64,000 bases of DNA from Pseudomonas entomophila (GCF_013523165.1 NZ_JAAMQI010000001.1:310001-374000), one strand, 5' to 3'. Positions 7,903 to 17,012 are shown, counted from the first letter of the stretch. Numbers and translations are program-made. Notes: a model not told the origin generated them from the letters alone.

Positions 7903-8736
7903 ATGCACCCTGCTGCCGAACATTCACCGCTGGGCAAGACCAGCGAGTACGTCTCGACGTACACCCCGTCGCTGCTGTTCCCGATTCCCCGTGAAGCCAA
8001 GTGGTCCGAGCTGGGGGTCACCGCGCAGACCCTGCCATGGCAGGGCGTCGACTACTGGAACTGCTTCGAGCTGTCCTGGCTGTTGCCTTCGGGCAAGCCG
8101 GTGGTGGCCATCGGGGAGTTCGCCATCCCGGCCGACTCGCCGAACATCATCGAGTCCAAGTCCTTCAAGCTCTACCTGAACTCGCTGAACCAGACGGCCT
8201 TCGCCACGCCAGCCGCCGTCCAGGCCTGCCTCGAACAGGACCTGTCCCAGGTGGCCGGCAAGCCGGTGCAGGTGCGCATCCGCAGCCTGGCGGACGTGGA
8301 GGCGCAGGGGTTCGTCGGCCTGCCAGGGCAGTGCATCGATGAGCTGGACCTGGACGTCAGTGACTACAGCGCGCCGCGGCCTTCACTGTTGCGTTGCGAG
8401 CCGGCGGCAGGCGTGGAAGCGGTGTGGCACAGCCACCTGCTCAAGTCCAACTGCCCGGTGACCCATCAGCCGGACTGGGGCAGCGTGGTGGTGCAGTACC
8501 GGGCCGACCGTTGCCTGGACCCGGCCAGCCTGCTGGCCTACCTGGTGAGCTTCCGCCAGCATTCGGACTTTCACGAACAGTGCGTCGAGCGCATCTTCCT
8601 GGACCTTCAGCGTCTGCTCGAACCGGCCTCGCTGACGGTCTACGCCCGCTACGTGCGCCGCGGCGGGTTGGACATCAACCCCTACCGCAGCACAGAGACC
8701 TTGGCCGTCGACAACGGACGGCTGGCCCGGCAGTGA
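7903..8736 (+). CDS. queF: NADPH-dependent 7-cyano-7-deazaguanine reductase QueF
   Basis: This 277-residue bimodular (YqfB/QueF proteobacterial type) enzyme reduces preQ0 to preQ1 in queuosine synthesis for tRNA modification. Catalytic Cys184 lies in [13 protein letters not shown], with Asp191 nearby; the NADPH/substrate motif [11 protein letters not shown] lies at 86-96. The start at 7903 gives the expected length and N-terminus. A TAGAAT -10-like hexamer occurs at 7871-7876. Cytoplasmic, single gene. Confidence 0.95.
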   Translation: MHPAAEHSPLGKTSEYVSTYTPSLLFPIPREAKWSELGVTAQTLPWQGVDYWNCFELSWLLPSGKPVVAIGEFAIPADSPNIIESKSFKLYLNSLNQTAFATPAAVQACLEQDLSQVAGKPVQVRIRSLADVEAQGFVGLPGQCIDELDLDVSDYSAPRPSLLRCEPAAGVEAVWHSHLLKSNCPVTHQPDWGSVVVQYRADRCLDPASLLAYLVSFRQHSDFHEQCVERIFLDLQRLLEPASLTVYARYVRRGGLDINPYRSTETLAVDNGRLARQ

Positions 8737-8781
8737 GGCGTGCTCGCCAAGCCGCGTAACGGCGCGGCAGAGTCGACAGGG

Positions 8782-8801
8782 CCGGGCCGTCACCGGCCCG
8801 G
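8782..8801. terminator. Hairpin between convergent queF and DUF4404 gene
   Basis: CCGGGCC and GGCCCGG pair around a six-base loop. It has no T tract on either side, so it is a weak or Rho-assisted terminator candidate. Confidence 0.4.
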
Positions 8802-8818
8802 TGCCGCTGGTCGAGGCG

Positions 8819-9088
8819 TCAGATCCCCATGCTGTGCAGGTGTGTCGCGATATTGCGCAGCGTGGCGGTCAGGTCAGGATGAGCGGCTTCGAAGCGCTCC
8901 ACCGCCAGGTTGACCCCGTCGGCGATGTTCGAGTCCTGGGCCTGGGTCTCCGTCTCCAGCGCGAGCTGGGCCTCGATCTGCTCCATCAGCTGGTGCAGGT
9001 TGTCGCGTTCTTCGAACGACAGAGGCGCATTGGTCTTGAGCTGCTCGCGCAGGCTATCGAGTTGCTCTTGCAGTTCGCGGGCGGGCAT
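8819..9088 (-). CDS. DUF4404 family protein
   Basis: The protein has 89 residues and opens MPARELQEQLDSLREQL. Helical, acidic and cytoplasmic in appearance, it belongs to the DUF4404 family, found next to queF in several Pseudomonas. A GGGAGACGCC ribosome site precedes the start. The function of the family is unknown. Confidence 0.75.
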   Translation of the reverse strand: MPARELQEQLDSLREQLKTNAPLSFEERDNLHQLMEQIEAQLALETETQAQDSNIADGVNLAVERFEAAHPDLTATLRNIATHLHSMGI

Positions 9089-9286
9089 GGGGCGTCTCCC
9101 TCAATGAAATGGTCAGAGCCATGGACCTCGCCGGCAGGGCAAAGGTTCTTGCACGGCTGTTCACAGCGTATGCCAAGGCCGAGAGGTTTGCCTCGTTCGC
9201 CCGGCGCCAGGCGACTGTCGGGCAGGTGCGTACCTCGCTGAAGATCATGACGTACAGGTAAAACTGTTCTCGAACCTCGCAGTCTT

Positions 9287-9292
9287 TATACT
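9287..9292 (+). promoter_or_regulatory. Possible -10 element (TATACT) of mlaA
   Basis: TATACT stands 57 bp upstream of the mlaA start in the 260-bp gap 9089-9348. No convincing -35 pairs with it. Nothing else is recognised in the gap. Confidence 0.3.
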
Positions 9293-9348
9293 GATGCCTT
9301 ATCAGCCACGCGCCCGGCGCGTGATCCGTGACTCGATGGAGATATGTT

Positions 9349-10056
9349 ATGCGTGCGATTGCTGCCGGCGTGATGCAGCGAATCACCCAGGCCTGCGTGT
9401 GTGCCGGCCTCGTCCTGGCGCCCTGGACGGCGAGCCAGGCGGCGACGGAAGACGATCCGTGGGAGGCGGTCAATCGCCCGATCTTCCAGTTCAACGACTT
9501 CCTCGACACCTATGCCCTGAAGCCGCTGGCCAAAGGGTACCAGGCGGTCACCCCGCAATTCGTCGAAGACGGCATCCACAACGTCTTCAACAACCTGGGC
9601 GACGTCACCAATCTGGCCAACAACATCCTCCAGCTCAAGCCCTACGAAGCCGGTGTGGACACTGCCCGACTCATCGTCAACACCACGTTCGGGCTGGGTG
9701 GCCTGATCGACGTCGGGACCCACATGGGCCTGACCCGCAGCGATGAAGACTTCGGTCAGACGCTGGGCTACTGGGGTGTCGGAAGCGGGCCGTACGTGGT
9801 GATTCCTTTCCTGGGGCCAAGCACGGTGCGCGACGCCGTGGCCAAGTACCCGGACACCTACACCCGGCCGTATCGCTACGTCGACGACGTGCCGGTGCGC
9901 AACTCGGTGTTCGCCCTGAACGTGGTCGATACCCGCGCCAACCTGCTGTCGGCCGAGAAGCTGATCACGGGCGACAAGTACATCTTCATCCGCAACGCCT
10001 ATTTGCAGAATCGCGAATTCAGGGTCAAGGATGGCGAGGTCGAGGACGACTTCTAA
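9349..10056 (+). CDS. mlaA: Outer-membrane lipid asymmetry protein MlaA (VacJ)
   Basis: This 235-residue MlaA/VacJ family protein removes misplaced phospholipids from the outer leaflet of the outer membrane with the Mla ABC system. Family motifs are [15 protein letters not shown] near the N-terminus and [18 protein letters not shown] around 140. A signal peptide ends near AWTASQAA. The usual clean lipobox is not obvious (the only Cys residues, in QACVCAG, are poorly placed), so lipidation is uncertain. The start at 9349 has GGAGA upstream. The remaining mla genes are not in the window. Confidence 0.9.
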   Translation: MRAIAAGVMQRITQACVCAGLVLAPWTASQAATEDDPWEAVNRPIFQFNDFLDTYALKPLAKGYQAVTPQFVEDGIHNVFNNLGDVTNLANNILQLKPYEAGVDTARLIVNTTFGLGGLIDVGTHMGLTRSDEDFGQTLGYWGVGSGPYVVIPFLGPSTVRDAVAKYPDTYTRPYRYVDDVPVRNSVFALNVVDTRANLLSAEKLITGDKYIFIRNAYLQNREFRVKDGEVEDDF

Positions 10057-10124
10057 GCGGCACACGGGGGCAGGGCGGTTTCAGCCGCGCCTGCCGTACG
10101 GTCGACAACGCCGCGTGCGGACAC

Positions 10125-10157
10125 AAAAAAGCCCAGTGCTTGGCACTGGGCTTTTTT
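10125..10157. terminator. Bidirectional Rho-independent terminator
   Basis: GCCCAGTGC and GCACTGGGC pair around a short loop, flanked by six As on one side and six Ts on the other. It can stop mlaA transcripts on the plus strand and tRNA-Pro transcripts on the minus strand. Confidence 0.85.
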
Positions 10158-10199
10158 ATGCTGTCAGAGACAGTTTGGACATCGCTGACAGGGCAGAAC

Positions 10200-10276
10200 T
10201 GGTCGGAGAGACAGGATTCGAACCTGCGGCCTTCTCGTCCCGAACGAGACGCGCTACCTGGCTGCGCTACACTCCG
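10200..10276 (-). tRNA. tRNA-Pro (anticodon CGG)
   Basis: A full cloverleaf of 77 nt can be folded, including an encoded CCA end. The anticodon arm is TCTCG-TTCGGGA-CGAGA, so the anticodon is CGG. The D arm is GCGC/GCGC and the T loop TTCGAAT. The acceptor stem CGGAGTG / CTCTCCG has a T-T mismatch at 6-67, which is unusual (see findings). Confidence 0.93.
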
Positions 10277-10344
10277 ATGAACAGGATCTTACTCGACGCG
10301 AAAATGCCGTGCAAGCCCCTGATGCGACAGGTTAAACCGCCGAA

Positions 10345-10566
10345 TCACAGTTCCTTGACGGTACGCACCTGGTCCTTGTTGATCCGGGTTTTCTTGCCGT
10401 CGAGCTGTTCGAATTCGTAGAAGCCGGAGTCTTCATCGTAGGACGGTTTGTCGGTGGCCTGGATCTCGCGGCCGTCGTTCAGGGTGATGACGGTCGGCGA
10501 GGCGCAACCGGCGAGCGTTGCCAGGCCGAGGGCGAGCAGGAAAGCGGGAACGATACGTTGGGCCAT
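10345..10566 (-). CDS. YgdI/YgdR-like lipoprotein (DUF903)
   Basis: The protein has 73 residues with a signal peptide ending in LAGC (Cys21). The mature part has the compact SH3-like DUF903 pattern (VITLNDGREIQA, then FYEFEQLDGKKTRINKDQV). These are small envelope lipoproteins of unknown role. The start has GGAGAAAC-type purines upstream. Confidence 0.85.
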   Translation of the reverse strand: MAQRIVPAFLLALGLATLAGCASPTVITLNDGREIQATDKPSYDEDSGFYEFEQLDGKKTRINKDQVRTVKEL

Positions 10567-10735
10567 GGTGTTTCTCCGAGGCGAAGGTGGAAAGATGGCA
10601 TTGAGACGCGGACGAACGGTACAAGTTCCACGTTCGACCGTGCACGGTGCGGATCGTCATGCACGCCCGCCGATCCGCCGTGCGCTGTGATATAACCCGT
10701 GGCCTGTCTTCCCTGCAATGGATCCCGTGCCCTTT

Positions 10736-11275
10736 ATGAAAGCCAAGGCCGATACGCCCTTCGTTCCGCTCAATATCGCCGTGCTGACGGTAAGCGACAC
10801 GCGCACGTTCGAGACCGATACCTCTGGCCAACTGTACGTGGATCGGCTCAAGGCAGCGGGCCATGCACTGGCCGAGCGCGTCCTGCTGAAGGACGACCTG
10901 TACAAGATCCGCGCCCAGGTGGCGCAGTGGATCGCCGATGATGTGGTGCAGGTCGTGCTGATCACCGGCGGCACCGGCTTCACCGGGCGCGACAGCACCC
11001 CTGAAGCGGTCGCCTGCCTGTTCGACAAGCAGGTGGAAGGCTTCGGCGAATTGTTCCGGCAGATCTCCATCGCCGACATCGGCACCTCCACCGTGCAGTC
11101 GCGCGCCCTGGCCGGGCTGGCCAATGGCACCTTGGTGTGCTGCCTGCCCGGGTCGACCAACGCCGTGCGTACCGGCTGGGACGGGATTCTCGGCGAGCAG
11201 CTCGATGCGCGCCACCGTCCCTGCAACTTCGTGCCGCACCTGAAACAGGCTGCTCCGTGTGACAGCCGTGGCTGA
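10736..11275 (+). CDS. moaB: Molybdenum cofactor protein MoaB
   Basis: The protein has 179 residues and belongs to the MoaB/MogA fold; it binds molybdopterin in molybdenum cofactor synthesis. Motifs are VLTVSDTR, LITGGTGFTGRDSTPEA and CLPGSTNAVRTGWDGIL. I chose the ATG at 10736 because homologues begin near MKAKAD; an in-frame ATG at 10718 adds six residues. The 3' end overlaps moeA by 17 bases, so the two are probably coupled. Confidence 0.9.
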   Translation: MKAKADTPFVPLNIAVLTVSDTRTFETDTSGQLYVDRLKAAGHALAERVLLKDDLYKIRAQVAQWIADDVVQVVLITGGTGFTGRDSTPEAVACLFDKQVEGFGELFRQISIADIGTSTVQSRALAGLANGTLVCCLPGSTNAVRTGWDGILGEQLDARHRPCNFVPHLKQAAPCDSRG

Positions 11276-12485
11276 GGCGCGCCAGGGCCAGGCCCTGATG
11301 CCGGTGGAGGACGCCCTCGAGCGCCTGCTGGCGTTCGCTGCTGCAGCGCCGATCCGTGAGACCGAGTCGGTCGCGCTGGCGCAAGGTGATGGGCGTGTCC
11401 TGGCGCAGCCATTGGTCGCGGGCCTGGACCTGCCGCCCTGGCCGAACAGCGCGATGGACGGCTATGCCCTGTGTCGTGCGCAGGCCGAAGGCGACCCGCT
11501 GGTGGTCAGCCAACGCATCTTCGCAGGCCAGGCACCGGCACCCTTGCAGCCGGGCACCTGTGCCCGCATCTTCACGGGCGCGCCGGTGCCTGAAGGGGCC
11601 GACTGCGTCGAGATGCAGGAGAACGTCGAGGTGCTGGACGACGGGCGCGTACGGTTTGCGCGGCCGCTCAGCACCGGGCAGAACATTCGCCCCCAAGGCC
11701 AGGAGACTCGGGCCGGGGAAGAGGTGCTGGCTGCCGGCACGCGCCTGGGCCCGATCGAGCTTGCCCTGGCCGCGACCCTGGGCGTGCCGACGGTGTCGGT
11801 GGTGCGGCGTCCGCGGGTCGCGGTGTTGTCCACCGGCGACGAGCTGGTCGAACCCGGCGAGCCGCTGGGGCCTGGGCAGATCTTCAACAGCAACCGGCAA
11901 CTGCTGATCAGCTGGCTGTGGCGCCTGGGCTGCGAGCCCGTGGACGTCGGCATTCTGGCCGATGACCTGGCGCAGACCCGCGCCTGCCTGGCCAGCCTTC
12001 GCGGTATCGACCTGATTCTGTCCACGGGCGGGGTGTCGGTCGGCGAGGCCGACTACCTGGGCATCGTCTTGCGCGAAGCCGGCGAGCTGGACCTGTGGAA
12101 GCTGGCGATCAAGCCTGGCAAGCCGCTGACCTTCGGTCACTGGCAGGGCGTGCCGGTGCTGGGCTTGCCCGGCAATCCGGCCTCCACCCTGGTGACGTTC
12201 GGCTTGCTGGCGCGGCCTTACCTGTTGCGTCGGCAAGGGGTCGATGCGGTGGCGCCCTTGCGCTTCGACGTGCCGGCCGGATTCGACTGGCCGCGTGCCG
12301 GGACACGCCGCGAGTACCTGCGTGCGCGGCTGGAAAGCGGCCAGGCCTGTCTGTACCCCAATCAGAGCTCGGGTGTCCTGCGCAGCGCCGCCTGGGCCGA
12401 CGGGCTGGTGGAGGTGCCTGAAGGCCGAACCTTGGAGGCGGGCGAGCCGGTGCGCTTCATCCCGCTGAGCGAGTTGCTGGGCTGA
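11259..12485 (+). CDS. moeA: Molybdopterin molybdenumtransferase MoeA
   Basis: The protein has 408 residues with the GTG start at 11259 inside the end of moaB; alternatives are GTG 11268 and ATG 11298. It ligates molybdate to molybdopterin. Motifs are PWPNSAMDGYAL near residue 62, GEFVFTGAPVP-like RIFTGAPVPEGAD, VSTGGVSVGEADY-like LSTGGVSVGEADY, and LPGNPAST. Together with moaB it forms the cofactor-insertion pair, as near PA3914-PA3915. Confidence 0.92.
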   Translation: MTAVAEARQGQALMPVEDALERLLAFAAAAPIRETESVALAQGDGRVLAQPLVAGLDLPPWPNSAMDGYALCRAQAEGDPLVVSQRIFAGQAPAPLQPGTCARIFTGAPVPEGADCVEMQENVEVLDDGRVRFARPLSTGQNIRPQGQETRAGEEVLAAGTRLGPIELALAATLGVPTVSVVRRPRVAVLSTGDELVEPGEPLGPGQIFNSNRQLLISWLWRLGCEPVDVGILADDLAQTRACLASLRGIDLILSTGGVSVGEADYLGIVLREAGELDLWKLAIKPGKPLTFGHWQGVPVLGLPGNPASTLVTFGLLARPYLLRRQGVDAVAPLRFDVPAGFDWPRAGTRREYLRARLESGQACLYPNQSSGVLRSAAWADGLVEVPEGRTLEAGEPVRFIPLSELLG

Positions 12486-12566
12486 CGCTGCTTTTTCGCG
12501 AAACGCGGAGTATATCCGCCAAACCCGTGGTCGAGATCTGCGCACGCTCGACGGAGGAGACGCACG

Positions 12567-13463
12567 ATGAACGTTCGAAAGGCCATGTTGGTGCTGCACG
12601 GCAAGCAAGCGACGAATGAAGCGGTTCGCGAAGCGGTCAAGCAGATGCGCGAGCGCGGTTGGACGCTCGATGTGCGGCTGACCTGGGAGGGCGGCGATGC
12701 CGAGCGCCTGGTTCAGGAGGCACTGGCGGCGGGCTACCCGCACATCATCGCCGGGGGCGGCGACGGGACCTTGCGCGACGTCGCCGAGGCCATGGCGGGC
12801 GCCTCGGCCAGCCTGGCACTGTTGCCACTGGGGACGGCGAATGACTTCGCCCACGCGGCCGGTGTGCCCCTGGAACCCGAAGAAGCCTTGCTGCTGTTGG
12901 AGCAACCTGCCCAGACGGTCGACCTGGGTGCGGCAGGGGAACGGATCTTCCTCAACATGGCCACCGGTGGCTTCGGCAGCACCGTGACCGCCAACACCTC
13001 CGAGGACCTGAAGAAGGTGCTGGGCGCCGCGGCCTACATGCTGACCGGGCTGAGCCGCTTCAGCGAGCTGCAGTCGGCGTCGGTCGAGCTGACCGGGCCG
13101 GACTTTCACTGGCAGGGGCAACTGCTGGCGCTGGGCATCGGCAACGGGCGGCAAGCCGGGGGTGGCCATGAGCTGTGCCCGGAGGCGGTGATCGACGACG
13201 GCCTGCTGGATGTCAGCATCCTGCCGGCGCCCCAGGAAGTGGTCGGCGCCTTGCGCGAGCTGCTGTCAGGCGAAGGCCTGTATGTGCGAGCGCGGCTGCC
13301 CTGGGTCGAGATCCGCAGTTCACAGGGTGTCGACATCAACCTGGACGGTGAGCCATTGCAAGCGCATCAGCTGCGCTTCGAAGCGCGTCCCGGCGCCTTG
13401 CGCCTGCACCTGCCGCCAGGGTCGGCGCTGCTGGGGCGAGGGCAGGTGCCCAGTCCCGTCTGA
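12567..13463 (+). CDS. yegS: YegS-like lipid kinase (diacylglycerol kinase catalytic domain)
   Basis: The protein has 298 residues with the DAGK catalytic domain at about 1-130. The nucleotide motif AGGGDGTLRDVAEA lies near 68-80, PLGTANDFA near 92, and a C-terminal beta-sandwich carries the DGLLDVSILP motif. YegS phosphorylates phosphatidylglycerol in vitro; the physiological substrate is open. GGAGGAGAC lies just before the start. Its neighbours here (slt, uup, usp, fadBA) match the P. aeruginosa order. Confidence 0.88.
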   Translation: MNVRKAMLVLHGKQATNEAVREAVKQMRERGWTLDVRLTWEGGDAERLVQEALAAGYPHIIAGGGDGTLRDVAEAMAGASASLALLPLGTANDFAHAAGVPLEPEEALLLLEQPAQTVDLGAAGERIFLNMATGGFGSTVTANTSEDLKKVLGAAAYMLTGLSRFSELQSASVELTGPDFHWQGQLLALGIGNGRQAGGGHELCPEAVIDDGLLDVSILPAPQEVVGALRELLSGEGLYVRARLPWVEIRSSQGVDINLDGEPLQAHQLRFEARPGALRLHLPPGSALLGRGQVPSPV

Positions 13464-13560
13464 ACCAAACCGCGGGCAGGGGCTGCAAGGTCCAGGCCCT
13501 TCAACGTCTTTACCTGACACGATGTAGATCACACTGCTGATCTGGGAGCGGTTCAACCTC

Positions 13561-13634
13561 CTGTGGGAGCGGGCTTGCCCGCGATGCAGGCGGTGATGGG
13601 CCGGACGCTATCGCGGGCAAGCCCGCTCCCACAG
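13561..13634. repeat. Inverted pair of REP elements (Pseudomonas putida type)
   Basis: Two copies of CTGTGGGAGCGGGCTTGCCC (13561-13580, continuing GCGA to 13584; and reversed at 13611-13634) flank a 26-bp spacer, forming a large hairpin. It is a typical palindromic REP pair of the P. putida group, lying in the 396-bp gap between yegS and cheV. Confidence 0.9.
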
Positions 13635-13688
13635 GGGGGGGCTGCGCTTGCCTGTATCGTGCCGGTGAATCCCATGGGTGCAATAAAT

Positions 13689-13709
13689 GACCCTATCTTG
13701 GGGTCTTTT
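13689..13709 (+). terminator. Weak terminator-like hairpin
   Basis: GACCC (13689-13693) pairs with GGGTC (13701-13705), followed by TTTT. It lies downstream of the REP pair and upstream of cheV. Confidence 0.35.
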
Positions 13710-13790
13710 CCAAAGACGTTGAAAGGCCTGAGTGCAAGGCCATAGACACCCGCTACTGCCCGCGTGTGGAAATACCCCTGCAATTTCCCA

Positions 13791-13817
13791 TCAAGCTCCG
13801 CTCCCTCGCGCCGATAC
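13791..13817 (+). promoter_or_regulatory. Sigma-28 (FliA) promoter of cheV
   Basis: TCAAGCTC at 13791 and GCCGATAC at 13810 are separated by exactly 11 bases. This matches the flagellar sigma-28 pattern (TAAAG/TCAAG - GCCGATA) and sits 43 bp upstream of a chemotaxis gene. Confidence 0.7.
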
Positions 13818-13859
13818 AGCCGTATCACCTTCACTCCGCTACCACACCCTGGGGGCCCC

Positions 13860-14795
13860 ATGGCCGGCATTCTCGACACGGTCGATCAACGCACACAACT
13901 GGTCGGCGAAAACCGTCTGGAAATTCTCATGTTCCGCCTGGCCGGGCGGCAGCTGTTCGCCATCAACGTGTTCAAGGTCCAGGAAGTCCTGCAACTGCCC
14001 AAGCTGACGCTGATGCCGCAGCGCCATGCCTTCGTCTGTGGTGTGGTCAACCTACGCGGGCAGACGCTGCCGGTGATCGACCTGTCCCAGGCCATCGGTA
14101 TGCGCCCGCTGCAGCCTGGCCCCGACAGCACCATCATCGTCACCGAGTACAACCGTTCGGTGCAGGCGTTCCTGGTCGGTGGTGTGGACCGTATCGTCAA
14201 CATGAACTGGGAATCGATCATGCCGCCCCCGGCCAGCGCCGGGCGGCAGCACTACCTGACCGCCATCACCAAGGTCGACGACAAGCTGGTCGAGGTGATC
14301 GACGTCGAGAAGGTGCTGGCCGAGATCGTCCCGTACAACGTCAAGGTCTCTCAGGCTCGGCTCGAGGACCCGGTGCTGGCGCGTGCCCGCGGGCGCGAAG
14401 TGCTGCTGGTGGACGATTCCAGCGTGGCCCTGGCGCAACTGCGCGACACCCTGTCGCAACTGGGCGTGAAGCTGCACATGGCCAGCGACGGGCTCAAGGC
14501 ACTGCGCCTGCTCAAGGGCTGGGCCGATGCCGGCGAGAACGTCTGCGACAAGCTGCTGATGGTGTTCACCGACGCCGAGATGCCGGAAATGGACGGTTAT
14601 CGCCTGACCACCGAAATTCGCGACGATGCGCGCTTGCGGGGCCTGTACGTGGTACTGCACACGTCGCTGTCGGGCAGCTTCAACGAGTCGATGGTGAAGA
14701 AGGTCGGCTGCGACAACTTCCTGTCCAAGTTCCAGCCTGACCGTCTGGTGGAAGTGGTGCGCGAGTGCCTGCTGCGCGATCAGGCGCCTACCTGA
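13860..14795 (+). CDS. cheV: Chemotaxis coupling protein CheV
   Basis: The protein has 311 residues. An N-terminal CheW-like domain (about 15-165; GRQLFAINVFKVQEV, then GVVNLRGQTLPVIDL) joins a C-terminal receiver domain (about 178-305) with phospho-acceptor D238 in MVFTDAEMPEMDGY. CheV couples chemoreceptors to CheA and is itself phosphorylated. The start at 13860 is preceded by a purine-poor GGGGGCCCC, so the ribosome site is weak. A sigma-28 promoter upstream ties its expression to flagella. Confidence 0.9.
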   Translation: MAGILDTVDQRTQLVGENRLEILMFRLAGRQLFAINVFKVQEVLQLPKLTLMPQRHAFVCGVVNLRGQTLPVIDLSQAIGMRPLQPGPDSTIIVTEYNRSVQAFLVGGVDRIVNMNWESIMPPPASAGRQHYLTAITKVDDKLVEVIDVEKVLAEIVPYNVKVSQARLEDPVLARARGREVLLVDDSSVALAQLRDTLSQLGVKLHMASDGLKALRLLKGWADAGENVCDKLLMVFTDAEMPEMDGYRLTTEIRDDARLRGLYVVLHTSLSGSFNESMVKKVGCDNFLSKFQPDRLVEVVRECLLRDQAPT

Positions 14796-14867
14796 CTTCG
14801 AGCGCGACGCCCGAACGGCACGAAGGCCTGCTGGGCAGGCCTTCGGTGCTGGAGGAAGCAGGCAGCG

Positions 14868-16790
14868 TCACAGGTCGTCGAAATAGCGCTCGTGCCAGTC
14901 CACCAGCGGCTGCGGGATGTTGAGTTTCTGCCCGTAGATCACCGAATACGACAGCACGTTCTGCACGTACTGGCGGGTTTCGTCGAACGGGATCGACTCC
15001 ACCCAGACGTCGAAGCTCAGGTGCTTGGCGCCCTTGAGCCATTGCCGTACACGCCCCGGGCCGGCGTTGTAGGCCGCAGAGGCCAGGACGCGGTTACCGT
15101 TGAACTGGCCATGGACCTGGCTCAGGTAGGCCGCGCCCAGCTGGATGTTCTTCTCCGGGTTGAGCACCTGCGCCGGTGACGCCAGGGGGATGTCGAACTT
15201 GCGCGCGGTTTCCTTGGCCGTGGCCGGCATCAGCTGCATCAGGCCGCTGGCGCCGACGCCGGAGCGGGCGTCTTCCATGAACGCGCTTTCCTGGCGGGTG
15301 ATGGCGAACACCCAGCTCGGGTGCAGCCCGCGGACCTTGGCTTCACGCACCAGCGTGTCGCGATAGGCCATCGGGAAGCGGATGTCCAGGTCGTCCCAGT
15401 ACTTGGCCAGGCTGATGGTGCGAATGGCCGGGAAGTACCAGCGCATGTCGTAGGCCAGGCGTGCCTGAGCGACCATTTCGTCGCGACTGAAGTGGCGGCT
15501 GACGTGGTACCACTCGCGGCGACCGTCGACGATCTGGCCACGCGCATGGAATTCCAGGGCGCGCTCGATGCCCGGTGTGGTGCGTACCTTCTTGACCAGC
15601 TGCGGGCTCAGCACCAGCGGCTTGTGGTTGAGCTGGTAAGGGGTGTGGGCACGTTCGGCGGCCAGGAAACCGTAGAAGTCACGCTCGTCGGCCACTGCCT
15701 TGTACAGGCGCGGCACCTGCGGATTCTTCGGCTGCGCCAGCTCGAGCGTGCGTGCCTGCCAGTAGCGCCAGCGGCTGGTGCTGGCGAGCGAGGCCGGCAG
15801 GCGTTGGGTCAGGGCATGGGCATCGTCCCAACGGCCCAGGCGCAGCAGCAGGCGCAGGCGCCACTCGGTGACGGTGTCGTCCCGCAATTCCGGGTCGTAA
15901 CGCGTCATCAGCTCCAGCGCCCGCGGGTCGTAGCGGCGCGCCAGGGTCAGGCCGATCTCGCGGGCGATGGCCACCTGCTCGTCCTTGGAGAAGTGCATGC
16001 GCTGCGCGTAGTCGTCCAGCAGGCTCATGGCCTGTTGCGGATCCTGGCGTGCCAGGCGTCGCAAGCCCAGGCCGACCACGTCCGACATGGCTTCGTCGAC
16101 CGGCGCGAAACGCGAGGGCTGGTTGAGCAGCTCAGGCTTCTGCGCCACGTCGATCAGCAGCCGGCCCTGGGTGCCGAGCGTGCTCAGGCCGTTGACCAGG
16201 GTGGTGGCCAGCGGGTAGTTGCGGGCCTGGGCCGCCAGTTTGGCCCGGTGCCAGCGCCGCGCTTCGGTCAGCTGGCCTTCGGCCGCCCACAAGCCGAACA
16301 ACGTGTCGCACGCCGCTGGCTGCGGCTTGCCCACGTTCCAGAGCCGCTCTGCCGTGGCCAGGCCCTCGGCACGCTGGCCATGGCCGAGCTGGTACTGCCC
16401 ATTGAGGCAGTCGAGCTCGGTGAAGTTGAGTTTCGGGTCGTAGTAGCGCGCGAAGGTCGCCCAGTCGCCACGCTCGGCCAGCCAGCGCAACCAGCGCAGC
16501 TTCATCCAGTTGGCCTGGGGCAGGTCGCCGTGGGCGGCGAGGAAGGCTTCGATCTCTTCGTTGCTGGCGCTTTTCAGGCGTGCGGTCAGCTCGTCGTAGG
16601 CCAGGTAGGGCGTGAGCGGATAGTCGCTCAGGGCCTGGGCATTGCGCAGGTACGGGCCCTTGTCGCCCTTGGCCAGCGCGCGCTTGGCTTCGTCGTAGTA
16701 CTGACGCTGCAGGGTGAGGTCTGCGGCCTGCGCACTGGCGACGGCGGTCAGAAGCAGGCATGAAGCGAGGGTAAGCAAACGGCTGCGCAT
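14868..16790 (-). CDS. slt: Soluble lytic murein transglycosylase Slt
   Basis: The protein has 640 residues. A signal peptide (1-22, ASAQA) precedes an alpha-helical superhelix (about 25-450), a linker domain and a C-terminal lysozyme-like SLT domain. The catalytic Glu501 lies in RQESAF, followed by GASGLMQLMPATA and AYNAGPGRV. Glu501 corresponds to Glu478 of mature E. coli Slt70. It cleaves peptidoglycan strands in the periplasm to give 1,6-anhydro muropeptides. It is divergent from uup. Confidence 0.92.
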   Translation of the reverse strand: MRSRLLTLASCLLLTAVASAQAADLTLQRQYYDEAKRALAKGDKGPYLRNAQALSDYPLTPYLAYDELTARLKSASNEEIEAFLAAHGDLPQANWMKLRWLRWLAERGDWATFARYYDPKLNFTELDCLNGQYQLGHGQRAEGLATAERLWNVGKPQPAACDTLFGLWAAEGQLTEARRWHRAKLAAQARNYPLATTLVNGLSTLGTQGRLLIDVAQKPELLNQPSRFAPVDEAMSDVVGLGLRRLARQDPQQAMSLLDDYAQRMHFSKDEQVAIAREIGLTLARRYDPRALELMTRYDPELRDDTVTEWRLRLLLRLGRWDDAHALTQRLPASLASTSRWRYWQARTLELAQPKNPQVPRLYKAVADERDFYGFLAAERAHTPYQLNHKPLVLSPQLVKKVRTTPGIERALEFHARGQIVDGRREWYHVSRHFSRDEMVAQARLAYDMRWYFPAIRTISLAKYWDDLDIRFPMAYRDTLVREAKVRGLHPSWVFAITRQESAFMEDARSGVGASGLMQLMPATAKETARKFDIPLASPAQVLNPEKNIQLGAAYLSQVHGQFNGNRVLASAAYNAGPGRVRQWLKGAKHLSFDVWVESIPFDETRQYVQNVLSYSVIYGQKLNIPQPLVDWHERYFDDL

Positions 16791-17012
16791 GATACGTCCA
16801 GGCAGGGAAGGCAGGGAAGTGACGGCCAGGCCAGCACTGTGAAATGGGTCGGGCCTTAGCTTAGCCGGTTGCCCAGGCTGGAAGAAAGCATTGTGCCGGT
16901 ATCTGGCGCAATGGTTTTACCGCAGGTTTCAGCCGCCCTGGCCGTCCAGCGTGGCGTAATGCCTCGCGCGCCCAAGTCAGGTAGAATGCGCGCCCGGTTT
17001 CTGGAGAGAATC

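Noticed and set aside
10980..13169. Very long open frame (729 codons) on the minus strand opposite moaB, moeA and yegS
   Set aside because: It runs antisense to three clear genes, has low-complexity Arg/Gln/Ala/His composition typical of GC-rich shadows, and no ribosome site or family likeness.
13767..13783. Sigma-54-like GG-N10-GC element upstream of cheV
   Set aside because: TGGAAATACCCCTGCAA fits only the GG/GC core, whereas the sigma-28 match 24 bp downstream is better in sequence, spacing and biology.
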